Below, piece by piece: positions 43,278 to 52,080 of a stretch of DNA of 64,000 nt. How positions within the stretch are numbered: position 1 is the first letter of the stretch; each line of letters opens with the position of its first letter. A program made the translations under genes and the position numbers. This DNA is from Rhizobium sp. SG_E_25_P2 (lineage in GTDB: Bacteria > Pseudomonadota > Alphaproteobacteria > Rhizobiales > Rhizobiaceae), in contig NZ_JARXVM010000020.1 in the NCBI RefSeq assembly GCF_029892285.1, positions 57,919-121,918 on the forward strand, written 5' to 3'. Under the pieces are notes generated by a model that searched no databases, was not told the DNA's origin, and worked only from the letters and a program-made list of their open reading frames with translations.

Positions 43278-43440
43278 GGCCACCCCCCTCTGGTCTGCCG
43301 ACCATCTCCCCCTCAAGGGGGGAGATCGGATGCGGCGATGGCTTCCCCGATCTCAACGTTCGTGGCTAGGCGATGGTCGAGCCTCTGGCCAATCTCCCCC
43401 CTTGAGGGGGAGATGCCCGGCAGGGCAGAGGGGGGTAAAC
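43278..43440. repeat. Palindromic intergenic repeat, copy A
   Basis: About 163 bp made of two inverted arms, each about 50 bp. The left arm opens GGCCACCCCCCTCTGG and contains the hairpin CTCCCCCTCAAGGGGGGAG. The right arm is its inverse and ends GGCAGAGGGGGG. Similar copies occur at three other places in the window. It lies between the convergent puuE and PhoX-like genes. Confidence 0.88.
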
Positions 43441-43482
43441 CCCAGCCTCAAACCCTAAACGCCGCCTCAAACCCTCAACGCC

Positions 43483-45393
43483 TCACGCCCCCACCGCGCC
43501 GCCGTCCTGCTTGCGGATCGCCACCACCGAAGGACGCGGCAGCGTCCCCTTGAAGTCGGGCCACAGCGTCGTCGCCTTGTCCAGCGTTTCGGCGTCCTCG
43601 GCCGGATGCTGCACCGAGACGAACAGCGTCTTGCCGTCGGGGGTGAAGCAGGGGCCGGTGGCCTCGGCGCCGGCTGGGCAGGTGAACAGCAGTTTCGGCA
43701 GGCCGCGCGCTGGGCCTTCGGTGTCGACGCCATAGATGCCGTCGGGCAGGCCGAAATCATTGGCGCCGTCGGTCGCCACCCACAGCCGGCCCTCGGGATC
43801 GAAGCTGATGTTGTCGGGGCAGACGAACCAGCCGTTGTCGGATGTTTCCGGATGGAAGTTGGCCTTGGTCGCGGCGTCCTTGGGATTGCCGGCCAGCACG
43901 AACAGATCCCATTGATAGACATCGGCCGTGTGGTCGGCCTCAGCCCCGCGCCCGCCGGGCGGGATCATCTCGACGATATGGCCCCAGAGATTTTCCGGCC
44001 GCGTATTGGCCGGGTTGAGCTTGTCCTGCTCGCGCTTCTTGTTCTTGGTCATCACGGCATAGACGCGGCCGGTCACCGGATTGGTCTCGAAATCCTCCGG
44101 CCGGTCCATCGGCGTCGCGCCCACCGCATCGGCCGCAAGACGGGTCTTCAACAGCACGTCTGCCTGCGAGGCGAAACCGTTTTCCGCCGTCAACTTGCCC
44201 TCGCCATGGACGAGCGGCAGCCAGTGCAGGCTGCCGTCGGCATCGAAGCGGGCGACCGACAGCACGCCCTCGTCGAGAATGTCCTTGCCGGTTTCGGGCC
44301 GGGCAGGGTCGTAGGCCGCCTTGGTGACAAAGCGATAGGTGTATTCGAAATAGTCGTCGTCGCCCATATAGACCACGATGCGGCCGTCCTTGTTGCGCAC
44401 CACGGTCGAGGCTTCGTGGCTCATGCGGCCGAGCGCGGTGCGCTTGATCGGCGTGGACGCGGGGTCATAGGGGTCGATCTCCACCACCCAGTCGAAGCGG
44501 TTGGGCTCGTTGGGCTCCTTGTCCATGTCGAAACGGTCGTGGAAGCGGGCGCGGCCATAGATGTCGGAGCCGTCGAAGCCGTAACGGTCGAGCACGGCGG
44601 CGATGGGCGAGGCGGAGGTCTTGCCGCCGAATGTGTCGGAAGCGCCTTCCTCGCAGGTCAGCACCGTGCCCCAGGGCGTCACGCCGCCGCCGCAATTGTA
44701 ATTGGTGCCCTTGACGATGCGGCCCTCCGGATCGGCCTTGGTCTTGACGAGGTCGTGGCCGGCGACAGGACCGGAGAGATGCATCTCGGTTTCCACCGTC
44801 AGGCGACGGTTATAGGGACTGTCCGTGACGATCGCCCAGCGCCCGCCGTCCATCTTCACCTCGACGATCGAATGGCCCATGGCGGCCATGCCGAAATCCA
44901 CCTGGTCCTTGGTCATCTTCTGGCCGGCGTCGTCTTCGGTCATGCCGGCGAAGATCACATTGGGCGAGATATATTCGTTGTTGACGCAGAGCAGGCCGTG
45001 ATCGGCCGAGCTCGACCCCTTCGGCAGCGACATGAAGGCGATATAGTCGCAATTATAGCCGAAGCGCAGGAGCTGCTCGGCGGCAGAGGGAACCGCGCCG
45101 GCGAACTCCGCGACATCCTTGGCCATCGGATCGCCCCAGCGGGCCACGACCTCGGCCGTGTAGCCCGGCGCCACCGCCATGTCCTTGTCATAGACGCGCT
45201 TCAATTCGGTGAAGCCGAGCGAGGAGGCGGCGGACGCCGCAAAACTCTCACCGGCAAACAGCGAGCCGACGAAACCGCCGCCCGCCGCCACCGCGCCGAA
45301 CGTCGCCACGCCCGACAGGAAAGAACGCCGCGACACGCGCTCCGCGATGATGTCGCGAATAACCGGGGAAGATGTATTGGGACAGTCCGTCAT
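43483..45393 (-). CDS. PhoX/DUF839-family phosphatase, Tat-exported
   Basis: A 636-residue periplasmic protein. The twin-arginine signal SRRSFLSG is at residues 21-28, followed by a hydrophobic Ala/Gly stretch. The mature part has PhoX family features: FGYNCDYIAFM, LLCVNNEYISPN, GTVLTCEEGASDTFGG, WVVEIDPYDPASTP, LGRMSHEAS and VYMGDDDYFEYTYRFV. Homologous PhoX enzymes are calcium/iron-dependent alkaline phosphatases that release phosphate from esters. AAGGAG is eight bases before the ATG; a longer open frame has no support. Palindromic repeats lie on both sides of the gene. Confidence 0.92.
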   Translation of the reverse strand: MTDCPNTSSPVIRDIIAERVSRRSFLSGVATFGAVAAGGGFVGSLFAGESFAASAASSLGFTELKRVYDKDMAVAPGYTAEVVARWGDPMAKDVAEFAGAVPSAAEQLLRFGYNCDYIAFMSLPKGSSSADHGLLCVNNEYISPNVIFAGMTEDDAGQKMTKDQVDFGMAAMGHSIVEVKMDGGRWAIVTDSPYNRRLTVETEMHLSGPVAGHDLVKTKADPEGRIVKGTNYNCGGGVTPWGTVLTCEEGASDTFGGKTSASPIAAVLDRYGFDGSDIYGRARFHDRFDMDKEPNEPNRFDWVVEIDPYDPASTPIKRTALGRMSHEASTVVRNKDGRIVVYMGDDDYFEYTYRFVTKAAYDPARPETGKDILDEGVLSVARFDADGSLHWLPLVHGEGKLTAENGFASQADVLLKTRLAADAVGATPMDRPEDFETNPVTGRVYAVMTKNKKREQDKLNPANTRPENLWGHIVEMIPPGGRGAEADHTADVYQWDLFVLAGNPKDAATKANFHPETSDNGWFVCPDNISFDPEGRLWVATDGANDFGLPDGIYGVDTEGPARGLPKLLFTCPAGAEATGPCFTPDGKTLFVSVQHPAEDAETLDKATTLWPDFKGTLPRPSVVAIRKQDGGAVGA

Positions 45394-45500
45394 GGCTTTG
45401 CTCCTTGAAAAAAGCGGGTCATCATGACCTCGCGCCTGTCTAGCAGCGGCGTGTGACAGCCATTCCGTCGCTTTGCCGGCGGTGCGTTCGGAGTTTCGCA

Positions 45501-45640
45501 GTGCCCGTCTTCTATCTCCAGCGTCTCGACCCTGCGACCGGATCCGCCCTGGCGGAAGCGCGCTTCGAGATCGAGGACACCGCCCGCCTCGCCGCCGCCC
45601 TCGGGATGGAGGGCGATGACGGGCTCTCGCATCTGCGGCC
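45501..45640 (+). pseudogene. Possible 5' remnant of a gene broken at a palindromic repeat
   Basis: A GTG-started frame reads MPVFYLQRLDPATGSALAEA and continues for about 47 residues with gene-like codon use (third-position GC). It then runs straight into palindromic repeat copy B, where coding character ends. No homologue is recognised. Either a gene was truncated at the repeat or this is a chance frame upstream of the PhoX-like gene. The remaining bases between the PhoX start and the toxin-antitoxin genes hold only the repeat. Confidence 0.35.
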
Positions 45641-45799
45641 ACCCCCCTCTGGTCTGCCGACCATCTCCCCCTCAAGGGGGGAGATCGGCTAGAAGCTCCC
45701 CCATCGCCCAGCCACTGCCGTCGAGATTGGCGAAGCCGGCGCCCCATCCAATCTCCCCCTTGAGGGGGAGATGCCCGGCAGGGCAGAGGGGGGTAGCCA
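45637..45799. repeat. Palindromic intergenic repeat, copy B
   Basis: Left arm GGCCACCCCCCTCTGG and hairpin CTCCCCCTCAAGGGGGGAG are near-identical to copy A. The right arm ends CAGAGGGGGGTAGCC. The roughly 60-bp centre differs from that of copy A, so the arms are the conserved part. Confidence 0.88.
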
Positions 45800-45897
45800 C
45801 AGCCGCAAACGCCCGCCGACCTTGGAGCCTCAGTGGATTGGCGCCTCGACCGAAAGACTTTGTCACTTCATAGGTGTCATATCTCCGGATCATGCTT

Positions 45898-45913
45898 TTC
45901 GTTTTTAAACGAA
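45898..45913. promoter_or_regulatory. Palindrome upstream of toxin-antitoxin pair, candidate operator
   Basis: TTCGTTT and AAACGAA are perfect 7-bp arms with a 2-base spacer, ending eight bases before the toxin start. Type II antitoxins normally repress their own operon at such sites. The right arm overlaps the toxin's ribosome-binding region (GAAGG). Confidence 0.5.
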
Positions 45914-45921
45914 GGTGATAT

Positions 45922-46245
45922 ATGTTTGTCATACGCCATTATCTGACCAAAGGCGGGGCGGATCTTGTTGCCGAATGGCTTCGAGACCTGCGCGATCTCA
46001 GGGCGCAGGCGGCGATTATCCGTCGCATCAACCGTCTCGAACTTGGGAATTTCGGCGATCACAAGGCTCTTCGTGAAGGCGTAAGCGAATTGCGGATCGA
46101 TCTTGGTCCCGGCTATCGCCTCTATTTTGGCCGTGCTGGCGACACCGTGATCCTGCTGCTCTGCGGCGGCGACAAGCGCAGCCAGGAAGCGGATATCGAT
46201 CGCGCCTGCGCCTTTTGGCGAGACTGGAAGAGCAGGGGACACTGA
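45922..46245 (+). CDS. RelE/HigB-like toxin (phage-derived Gp49-like family)
   Basis: A 107-residue basic protein of the RelE/ParE superfamily, group annotated as addiction-module killer protein. VAEWLRDLRDLRAQAAIIRRINRLELGNFG is the helical hairpin. GVSELRIDLGPGYRLYFGR is the beta core with the conserved Arg and Tyr residues. VILLLCGGDKRSQEADIDRA is the C-terminal strand and Lys. GAAGG precedes the ATG by seven bases. Probably a ribosome-dependent mRNA endonuclease. Toxin-first order with the antitoxin 15 bases downstream. Confidence 0.9.
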   Translation: MFVIRHYLTKGGADLVAEWLRDLRDLRAQAAIIRRINRLELGNFGDHKALREGVSELRIDLGPGYRLYFGRAGDTVILLLCGGDKRSQEADIDRACAFWRDWKSRGH

Positions 46246-46260
46246 CGAGGAGTTTATGCC

Positions 46261-46560
46261 GTGAAAGACCGCAGCCATGACGACGCGATGTCGGAGATGT
46301 TCAGGGAAAACCCGGCGCTCGCCGCAGAGACCCTCGATCAGATCTTTGCAGATGGCGACCAAGCTGAACTGATGATCGCGCTCAGGCAAATGACGTCAGC
46401 ATTCGGCGGTGTCCCGGTCGTCGCGCAGGCGGCCGAACTCAATGCCACGCAGCTCTATCGCACCCTGTCCGCCAAGGGCAATCCGGAGCTTCGCGGCCTC
46501 AGCGCAATTTTGAAGGCGATGGGTTTACGGCTCTCCGTGCGCCCAATCGACGCCGGCTGA
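46261..46560 (+). CDS. HTH addiction-module antidote
   Basis: A 99-residue protein with a GTG start preceded by GAGGAG at the right distance. The C-terminal two thirds form an XRE-like helix-turn-helix of the putative addiction-module antidote family: MTSAFGGVPVVAQAAELNAT, then QLYRTLSAKGNPELRGLSAIL and KAMGLRLSVRP. The acidic N-terminus may wrap the toxin. Partner of the RelE-like toxin 15 bases upstream. Confidence 0.88.
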   Translation: MKDRSHDDAMSEMFRENPALAAETLDQIFADGDQAELMIALRQMTSAFGGVPVVAQAAELNATQLYRTLSAKGNPELRGLSAILKAMGLRLSVRPIDAG

Positions 46561-46600
46561 GACACTCTAAAAGCGCTTCGCCCTCATCCCCCTGCCGGGT

Positions 46601-46629
46601 CCGTCTCCCCGCGCGGAGCGGGGAGACGG
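46601..46629. terminator. Strong GC hairpin after toxin-antitoxin operon
   Basis: CCGTCTCCCCGC pairs perfectly with GCGGGGAGACGG over 12 bp around a GCGGA loop, 40 bases after the antitoxin stop. There is no T-tract, so it may be a REP-like palindrome rather than an intrinsic terminator. It lies between convergent genes. Confidence 0.5.
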
Positions 46630-46728
46630 TGGATGCGCCAATGCCGGCGCTCCATATCCCTTTGCGCCGTTTTGCGCGCAGAGAAGTTTCCCGCCAAGCG
46701 GGAGGGGCCGTCCGACAGCCGCGATGGA

Positions 46729-47760
46729 TTACGCCTTCACGCCCAGCAATCTCAGCCGCATCACGCCGCCATCGGGATGCATGGCGAAGCGGACATGGGT
46801 GACGGGGCCGATGGCTGCGACGGCGTCGCTCGTGAAATCGTGGATATGGTCCATGGCGAGCTTGGTCTTCGGCAGGATCGGCGTCCAGGTCTCCGACGCG
46901 GCGATTTGTTCCGGCGTCAGCGTGTCGCCGAGATCGGGCAGATAGGCGCCCAGGAGTTCGCAGGTGTCGGGGAAATTGCCCTTGTAGAAATGCGTGTCGA
47001 CGGTGACCTTGCGGATGGCGCCGGCATGGCCGAGACGGATGATCGCCCAGTCATGGCCGGGGCCGCGGCGGCGCTTGGTTTCCCAGCCGTCGCCCATATT
47101 CTTGCCGCGGCCGGGCTCGAGCATCTTGTCGGGATGGCCGTAATGGGCGTCCGACCAGGCGAGCGATTTGGCGCCATGGAAGATGTAAGCGAGGTCGATC
47201 TCCTGATCGGCCCCGACCTTGGACCAGTCGAAGGCCGCAGTTCCATAGACGCGCAACCGCGCCACGCCGCCATCGGGATAGATATGCAGGCGCAGATGCG
47301 TCCAGATCCGGTCCTTGTCGGCATTCTCAAAGAAGTGATGCGCGGAGGGGCCGAGCGGGCTTTTCGCCACCAGTTCGGTCCACTGGGCGTCGTCATTCGG
47401 ATCGGGCTCGCCATCGGGCGAAAACGCCGCCTCAATGGCGGCAAATGGCGGGTAGTTGCCGGTGAACCAATGCGTGTCGACATCGAAGCCTGAAATGCGG
47501 CCGGCCATGGCCAGCTGGATCACCGCGTGATCATGACCGGCCACGCGCTTGCGGCGGCTTTCCCAGCCGTCCATCCACTTGCCATTGTCGTCATAGAGAT
47601 CGGGATCCCAGAGCGGTGGCTCGTCGGCGAGCATGCGGCTGAGAGGCGCGAAGAATTCGTCGGTGGAAAAGACCGCCGTCGCGCCCAGGCGGGCGGAGGC
47701 GAGATTGACGGCGCCCGCGGCGAAAGCGGGCATGTCGAGCGTTCCGTATGAGACTGGCAA
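46729..47760 (-). CDS. alc: Allantoicase
   Basis: A 343-residue enzyme that splits allantoate into ureidoglycolate and urea. It consists of two homologous jelly-roll halves. Each half has W-x-x-R-R-K-R/RRRGPGHD: residues about 66-78 (DGWESRRKRVAGHDHA) and about 224-238 (DGWETKRRRGPGHDWA). Each is then followed by VDTHWFTGNYP or VDTHFYKGNFP. The start is a TTG with a very good AGAGGAA seven bases upstream. An ATG nine codons later is less likely. Works with PuuE and UraD in uric-acid ring degradation. Confidence 0.95.
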   Translation of the reverse strand: MPVSYGTLDMPAFAAGAVNLASARLGATAVFSTDEFFAPLSRMLADEPPLWDPDLYDDNGKWMDGWESRRKRVAGHDHAVIQLAMAGRISGFDVDTHWFTGNYPPFAAIEAAFSPDGEPDPNDDAQWTELVAKSPLGPSAHHFFENADKDRIWTHLRLHIYPDGGVARLRVYGTAAFDWSKVGADQEIDLAYIFHGAKSLAWSDAHYGHPDKMLEPGRGKNMGDGWETKRRRGPGHDWAIIRLGHAGAIRKVTVDTHFYKGNFPDTCELLGAYLPDLGDTLTPEQIAASETWTPILPKTKLAMDHIHDFTSDAVAAIGPVTHVRFAMHPDGGVMRLRLLGVKA

Positions 47761-47843
47761 GGCGTTCCTCTTTGTTCTCTTGGCTTGCTGCTTCGGCTAG
47801 CTATAGCGCGGGGAGAGAGGGATGGGAACGGGACTTGTGACGG

Positions 47844-48200
47844 TCAGGCGCCGAGGCTCAGAGGGCGGGAAAGCGTCTGCTCCAATTGCCGCAGGATTTC
47901 CCGCGACACCAGTCCCGCCACGTCGCGCGGAAGGCCGTCCAGAAAATCGTTTTGCGCATCAAGCCGGGCGGCGCCGACAACCCTCGCCAGTTCGATGGTG
48001 CTGATCGCCTGCCAGGCTCCGGCGATGGTGAGATGGGAGGCAGCCATATAGATGCGGTCACTGTCGGCGCCGCCATCGGAAGGCGTCTTGTCCAGCATCT
48101 CGGCTATTCCACTCAGCACGTCGCGCTTGTCCGTATCCGACCAGGGACGGCTCGACAAATCCTCGATCTGCGACGGTCTGAGAACCGCGACATCAATCAT
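47844..48200 (-). CDS. Unknown 118-residue protein, second gene of a two-gene unit
   Basis: A mostly helical protein, MIDVAVLRPSQIEDLSSRPW onward, without signal or membrane segment. The sequence IAEMLDKTPSDGGADSDRIY and repeated Ala/Leu helices give no family match. GAGGAG lies nine bases before the ATG and overlaps the stop region of the upstream gene, so the two are co-translated. It sits inside the purine catabolism region but shows no link to it. It could be an immunity or chaperone partner of the upstream product; this is inference from gene pairing only. Confidence 0.55.
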   Translation of the reverse strand: MIDVAVLRPSQIEDLSSRPWSDTDKRDVLSGIAEMLDKTPSDGGADSDRIYMAASHLTIAGAWQAISTIELARVVGAARLDAQNDFLDGLPRDVAGLVSREILRQLEQTLSRPLSLGA

Positions 48201-48212
48201 GCTGCTCTCCTC

Positions 48213-48884
48213 TCAGCCTCTCCATTCGATAAAGAATGGCCGCACCTGAATGTCGTAAGACGCGAAAACGTCTCTCACATTGTTGATGTGGCTCCTCGTT
48301 ATGCCTTCTCGTTTGCCATATCTGCCGGAATTGTTGGAGATGACCCAACTCACAGGAGAATATCGCACCGGATCGTAAAACAATTCGCCACCAATTCTCG
48401 CCTCCTTCACCATTCCCGGCTCGACGGGATCGAGCAAAGCGGGATGGCCAAGTCGGACATGATGCGCCTCCATGGGCGGACCATTACGCGGCAGTATATA
48501 GCGCAATGCGCCCGTGTCACGCAGGACGACTTCTTCCATGGCAATCCTGATAGCGCCATCCTCATCCACCAGCCACAGGATGGGGGCGGTTTCATGGAAT
48601 ACTGCAGGAATCGCCAGATCGCCGGCGCACTCCAAATAAGTCTTCAAAACGGCAGCGACGTCTGCAAGCCTCTGCAGGCTGCGCGGCTGAATGTGCTGTT
48701 CCACTTCCGCTACCGGTCGCGCGGCGGGCCGGCATTGACCAAAACGCTCGTCCAAATCCATTCTCGCCTCCGGACGCATCGGCCAGAAGATAACTAGAAC
48801 ATATCGATTTGCAATCAGGAGTCGAGCAGTATCGACATGCCAGGCAACACCTTCAGCGACAGCCGACCTGCTTTCGGTCGACAT
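48213..48884 (-). CDS. Unknown 223-residue protein, first gene of a two-gene unit
   Basis: An alpha/beta protein without signal peptide or transmembrane segment. Notable segments are PAVFHETAPILWLVDEDGAI, MEEVVLRDTGALRYILPRNG, and YSPVSWVISNNSGRYGKREG followed by SHINNVRDVFASYDIQVRPFF. The C-terminal half has high content of conserved-looking aromatic and charged residues, the part most like an enzyme or toxin domain. The start is uncertain; an internal ATG at 48761 (MDLDERFGQ) is possible, and neither has a good ribosome site. Family not recognised. Confidence 0.55.
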   Translation of the reverse strand: MSTESRSAVAEGVAWHVDTARLLIANRYVLVIFWPMRPEARMDLDERFGQCRPAARPVAEVEQHIQPRSLQRLADVAAVLKTYLECAGDLAIPAVFHETAPILWLVDEDGAIRIAMEEVVLRDTGALRYILPRNGPPMEAHHVRLGHPALLDPVEPGMVKEARIGGELFYDPVRYSPVSWVISNNSGRYGKREGITRSHINNVRDVFASYDIQVRPFFIEWRG

Positions 48885-48929
48885 AAGCGCGAATGGATTC
48901 GGATTGCCCCTGCTCGATCCGATCTCCCC

Positions 48930-49418
48930 TCACCACCCCATCGCCTCCAGCCGCAGCCTCGCGATCTTCTCCACCTCATGCGCCGCCGTGTCGAATTCCG
49001 TCAGGCGGGAATTGTGGATGCGGCGTTCGAAGGCGGCGAGGATGTCGTCCTTGTCGAGGCCCTTCACTGCGATGATGAAGGGGAAGCCGAATTTCGACTG
49101 GTAGCGGGTGTTGAGATCGGTGAAGCGGGCGAATTCCGTCTCGGTCAGCCGGTCGAGGCCAGCGCCCTTCTGCTCGGCGCGCGAGTCTTCTGTGAGCTGT
49201 CCGGCCACCGCCAGTTTGCCGGCGAGATCGGGATGGGCGCGCAGCACGCCAAGCCGCTCCTCGTCGCTGGCGGCGCGGAATTCGGCCGCAAGCGCGGCAT
49301 GCACCGCCTGCGCCGTCAGGGGCGAAGGCGTCCCGGATGCGTCGAAGGCGCGTTCGGCGATCCACGGCGAATGTTCGAAAACCCCGCCGAAACGGGCCAC
49401 GAAAGCGTTTCGATCCAT
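48930..49418 (-). CDS. uraD: OHCU decarboxylase UraD
   Basis: A 162-residue enzyme that decarboxylates 2-oxo-4-hydroxy-4-carboxy-5-ureidoimidazoline to (S)-allantoin. FVARFGGVFEHSPWIAERAF opens it. LRAHPDLAGKLA holds the active-site His, and LTETEFARFTDLNTRYQSKF the substrate-binding residues. GFPFIIAVKG completes the motif set. The start MDRNAFVARF fits the family. Immediately upstream enzyme pair partner HIU hydrolase and urate oxidase are not in the window. Confidence 0.95.
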   Translation of the reverse strand: MDRNAFVARFGGVFEHSPWIAERAFDASGTPSPLTAQAVHAALAAEFRAASDEERLGVLRAHPDLAGKLAVAGQLTEDSRAEQKGAGLDRLTETEFARFTDLNTRYQSKFGFPFIIAVKGLDKDDILAAFERRIHNSRLTEFDTAAHEVEKIARLRLEAMGW

Positions 49419-49622
49419 TGTCTTCCCTCTGTTCGACCGCAAATCACGATGGCGACCATATAGGTCCGGCCGGCCTGCAAACAAGCGCAAAGCCAACCAA
49501 ACCGTTAATCCCGACCAATCAGTCAGTAGAACTTACAGATGAGTTTATCGGGTATTCAATTTAATCTTTATCAACTTTACCGCTGCATTTTATTCCCAAT
49601 TCCTTATTGACCGAGGTCTTAC

Positions 49623-51425
49623 GTGAAAAATTTTTCAGTTCTGATCCGCATATCGATCCTGACCGGCTTCTGCCTCGCCGTTCTCGCTGCCGCCCTGTTC
49701 TTTCGCAACGAGGAGAGTTATGGCGACGTGGTGGCCGAGCGCAAGGCGATGCTCGCGCAGATGAACGAGAACGCCGCCTCGATCTTCAAGCGGTATCATG
49801 CGCTTGAAACCGAAGGGAAAATGACCAGGGAAGCCGCCCAGGCCGACGCCATCGCCCAGATCATGGCGATGCGCTACGGCGCCGACGGCTATTTCTGGAT
49901 CAACGATCTCGACGCCCGCATGATCGCGCATGCCACCAAGCCCAAGCTCAACGGGACCGATGTATCAGGCCTCAAGGATCCTGACGGCGTCTATATTTTC
50001 CGGGAATTCGTCCGCACGGCGAGAGACAATGGCCAGGGTTTCGTCGATTACATGTGGCCGAAGCCCGGCTCGGACGCGCCGGTCGGCAAGAATTCGCATG
50101 TGATGCTGTTTCAGCCCTGGGGCTGGATCGTCGGCACCGGCGTCTATAACGACGATATCCAAGCCATTCACACCAATGGTTTGATCAAGACCACCGGCAT
50201 TCTCGCGCTGGCGGGTCTGCTCACCATCCTGTTTTCGGTGATGATCGGCCGCTCGATTTCCGCGCCGCTCGGCGCCTTGAAGGCGGCGATGACCAAGATC
50301 GCCGCCGGCGACGTCTCCGAAGAGGTCTCCCATACCGATCGCCGCGACGAGATCGGCCAGATGGCCGCAGCCCTGGTCGAACTGCGCCGGTCGGTGGTCG
50401 AACGCCGCACGCTGGAAGATGGTCGCGCCGCCCAGCAACAGGCGATCGAGGACGCCCGAGCTCGCCAGGAGGCCGCCGATCGCGGCCAGTCCGAAAAGCA
50501 GCAGGCGGTGATGGCCGAATTCGAACGGGCGCTGGCGCTGATGTCGTCGGGCGATCTCACTGTGCGGCTGAGCGGTCTGCCCGCCGATTACGCCCGGCTG
50601 GAACAGGATTTCAACGGCGCGATCGGCAATCTCGCCGAGGCGCTCAGCGACATCGCCTACTCCACCGGCACGGTCACGCGCACGGCGGCCGAAATCGAGG
50701 CGGCCGTGGCGCAACTGTCATCGCGCACCGAGGGACAGGCGGCCAGCCTCGAAGAGACAGCCGCCGCGATCGAGGAAATCAGCCGCACCATCCAGTCCTC
50801 GGCGCGCAGCATCGACCAGGCCAAGTCCATGGCGGCGGCGGCCAAGACCGACGCGGCGACGTCCGGCGGCATCGTCGGCTCCGCCATCTCAGCCATGGGC
50901 CGCATCGAGGAGTCGTCGCGCAAGATCGGCGAGATCATCGGCGTCATCGACGAGATCGCCTTCCAGACCAATCTCTTGGCGCTGAACGCCGGCGTCGAGG
51001 CGGCGCGCGCCGGCGAGGCCGGCAAGGGATTTGCGGTCGTGGCGCAGGAAGTGCGGGAACTGGCGCAGCGTTCCGCCAACGCCGCCAAGGAAATCAAGGC
51101 GCTGATCACCGCTTCCAGCCAACAGGTGGGCGAGGGCGTGCATCTGGTCGAGGAAACCGGCAAGTCGCTGTCGGGCATCGACCGCCGGGTGGCGACGATC
51201 GACGCCAGCATCGGCGACGTCTCGACGCTCGCCCGCGAGCAGTCTTCCGGTATTTCCGAAATCAACGGCGCGATCAGCCAGATCGATCACATGACACAGC
51301 AAAACGCCGCGATGGTGGAGGAAACCACCGCCGCGACCGCAACGCTCAGGCAGGAAACCGAAAATCTCGCGCGTCTGCTCGCCCGGTTCAAGGTGGAGCA
51401 AGAGCGCCGTCGCGCAGCGGCGTGA
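49623..51425 (+). CDS. Methyl-accepting chemotaxis protein with sCache_2 sensor
   Basis: A 600-residue chemoreceptor with a GTG start. TM1 lies at about 9-25. The periplasmic single-Cache domain contains [20 protein letters not shown] and [15 protein letters not shown]2 is at about 187-207 and is followed by a HAMP. A second HAMP-like unit near 300-350 ([20 protein letters not shown]) precedes the coiled-coil signalling domain. Its hairpin tip reads [34 protein letters not shown] in part, the highly conserved CheA/CheW contact. sCache_2 domains often bind small carboxylates. No che genes are adjacent, so it feeds a pathway elsewhere. Confidence 0.95.
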   Translation: MKNFSVLIRISILTGFCLAVLAAALFFRNEESYGDVVAERKAMLAQMNENAASIFKRYHALETEGKMTREAAQADAIAQIMAMRYGADGYFWINDLDARMIAHATKPKLNGTDVSGLKDPDGVYIFREFVRTARDNGQGFVDYMWPKPGSDAPVGKNSHVMLFQPWGWIVGTGVYNDDIQAIHTNGLIKTTGILALAGLLTILFSVMIGRSISAPLGALKAAMTKIAAGDVSEEVSHTDRRDEIGQMAAALVELRRSVVERRTLEDGRAAQQQAIEDARARQEAADRGQSEKQQAVMAEFERALALMSSGDLTVRLSGLPADYARLEQDFNGAIGNLAEALSDIAYSTGTVTRTAAEIEAAVAQLSSRTEGQAASLEETAAAIEEISRTIQSSARSIDQAKSMAAAAKTDAATSGGIVGSAISAMGRIEESSRKIGEIIGVIDEIAFQTNLLALNAGVEAARAGEAGKGFAVVAQEVRELAQRSANAAKEIKALITASSQQVGEGVHLVEETGKSLSGIDRRVATIDASIGDVSTLAREQSSGISEINGAISQIDHMTQQNAAMVEETTAATATLRQETENLARLLARFKVEQERRRAAA

Positions 51426-51458
51426 CGGCTGGTCTCGGGGGCGGCGCGGCGCCGGCGC

Positions 51459-51749
51459 TTATTTGTTCTGCAGCAACCACATCTTGCCGGCCATGGTGAT
51501 TTCATGGGCGGTTGTCTCGACGGCGGCGTCCGCGTCGATGGTTTTGATCAGGCCGTGTTCGCGCAATTGCGTGATCGTGGCGGTGGTGACGGTCTTGATC
51601 GGCTGCGGGCGCTCCTTGAAGCGATCGCGCTTCAGATAGGTGATTTCCGCGTTCAGATGCGTCCACTTGTTCCCCTCGCTCGGATAAAGCCCGCCCTCCT
51701 TGGCGAGTTTCAGGCCCTTGATCTGCGTCGGGGTGAGTTCGATGGTCAT
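51459..51749 (-). CDS. Unknown 96-residue protein with winged-helix-like ending
   Basis: A small soluble protein, MTIELTPTQIKGLKLAKEGG onward. The later segment ITQLREHGLIKTIDADA and AHEITMAGKMWLLQNK resembles the recognition-helix/wing pattern of small winged-helix proteins. No close family is recognised. The ATG is preceded by AAGGACCATC. Convergent with the chemoreceptor. The 330-base stretch up to the first protease gene holds the protease promoter and otherwise nothing that I can support. Confidence 0.55.
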   Translation of the reverse strand: MTIELTPTQIKGLKLAKEGGLYPSEGNKWTHLNAEITYLKRDRFKERPQPIKTVTTATITQLREHGLIKTIDADAAVETTAHEITMAGKMWLLQNK

Positions 51750-52012
51750 GATGGTCCTTGGTGTGAGGAATAAAGGGGGCGGCAAAGGCCAGGATATGCG
51801 ACCGGCCGCGCCCGGGAACGCGCGGAGACCGTTCCACGTGGGCCAAGGTGACGTTCGCCATGCGCGCTTTCGGCGCGCGCGGCTGCGCCGGTGGCGTCCT
51901 TATGACCCCACGAGACCCTTATGGCAAGCCCGACCACGTCAAACGCCTGAGATTCGCGGCTCTTGACTGGCTGACAGGCGCGGGGCGCCGCGTTTCTCAT
52001 ACTTCAAAGCCT

Positions 52013-52041
52013 TTGACAGCGGCATTGGTTTCCCAAATATC
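52013..52041 (+). promoter_or_regulatory. Promoter of serralysin-like gene 1
   Basis: TTGACA (-35) and AATATC (-10) are separated by 17 bases. A closely similar stretch (CCTTTGACAGCG, GGTTTC and a -10 box at the same spacing) precedes the second protease gene. Conservation between the two duplicates supports a real promoter. The leader is about 35-40 bases. Confidence 0.65.
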
Positions 52042-52080
52042 CGCCCCTTGGTGATTCCAGTCTAAAGGAGCAGGCGGCAC

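Noticed and set aside
43606..45408. 600-codon open frame opposite the PhoX-like gene
   Set aside because: Shadow of a high-GC gene: no domain, no ribosome site, and full overlap with a Tat-signal protein of known family.
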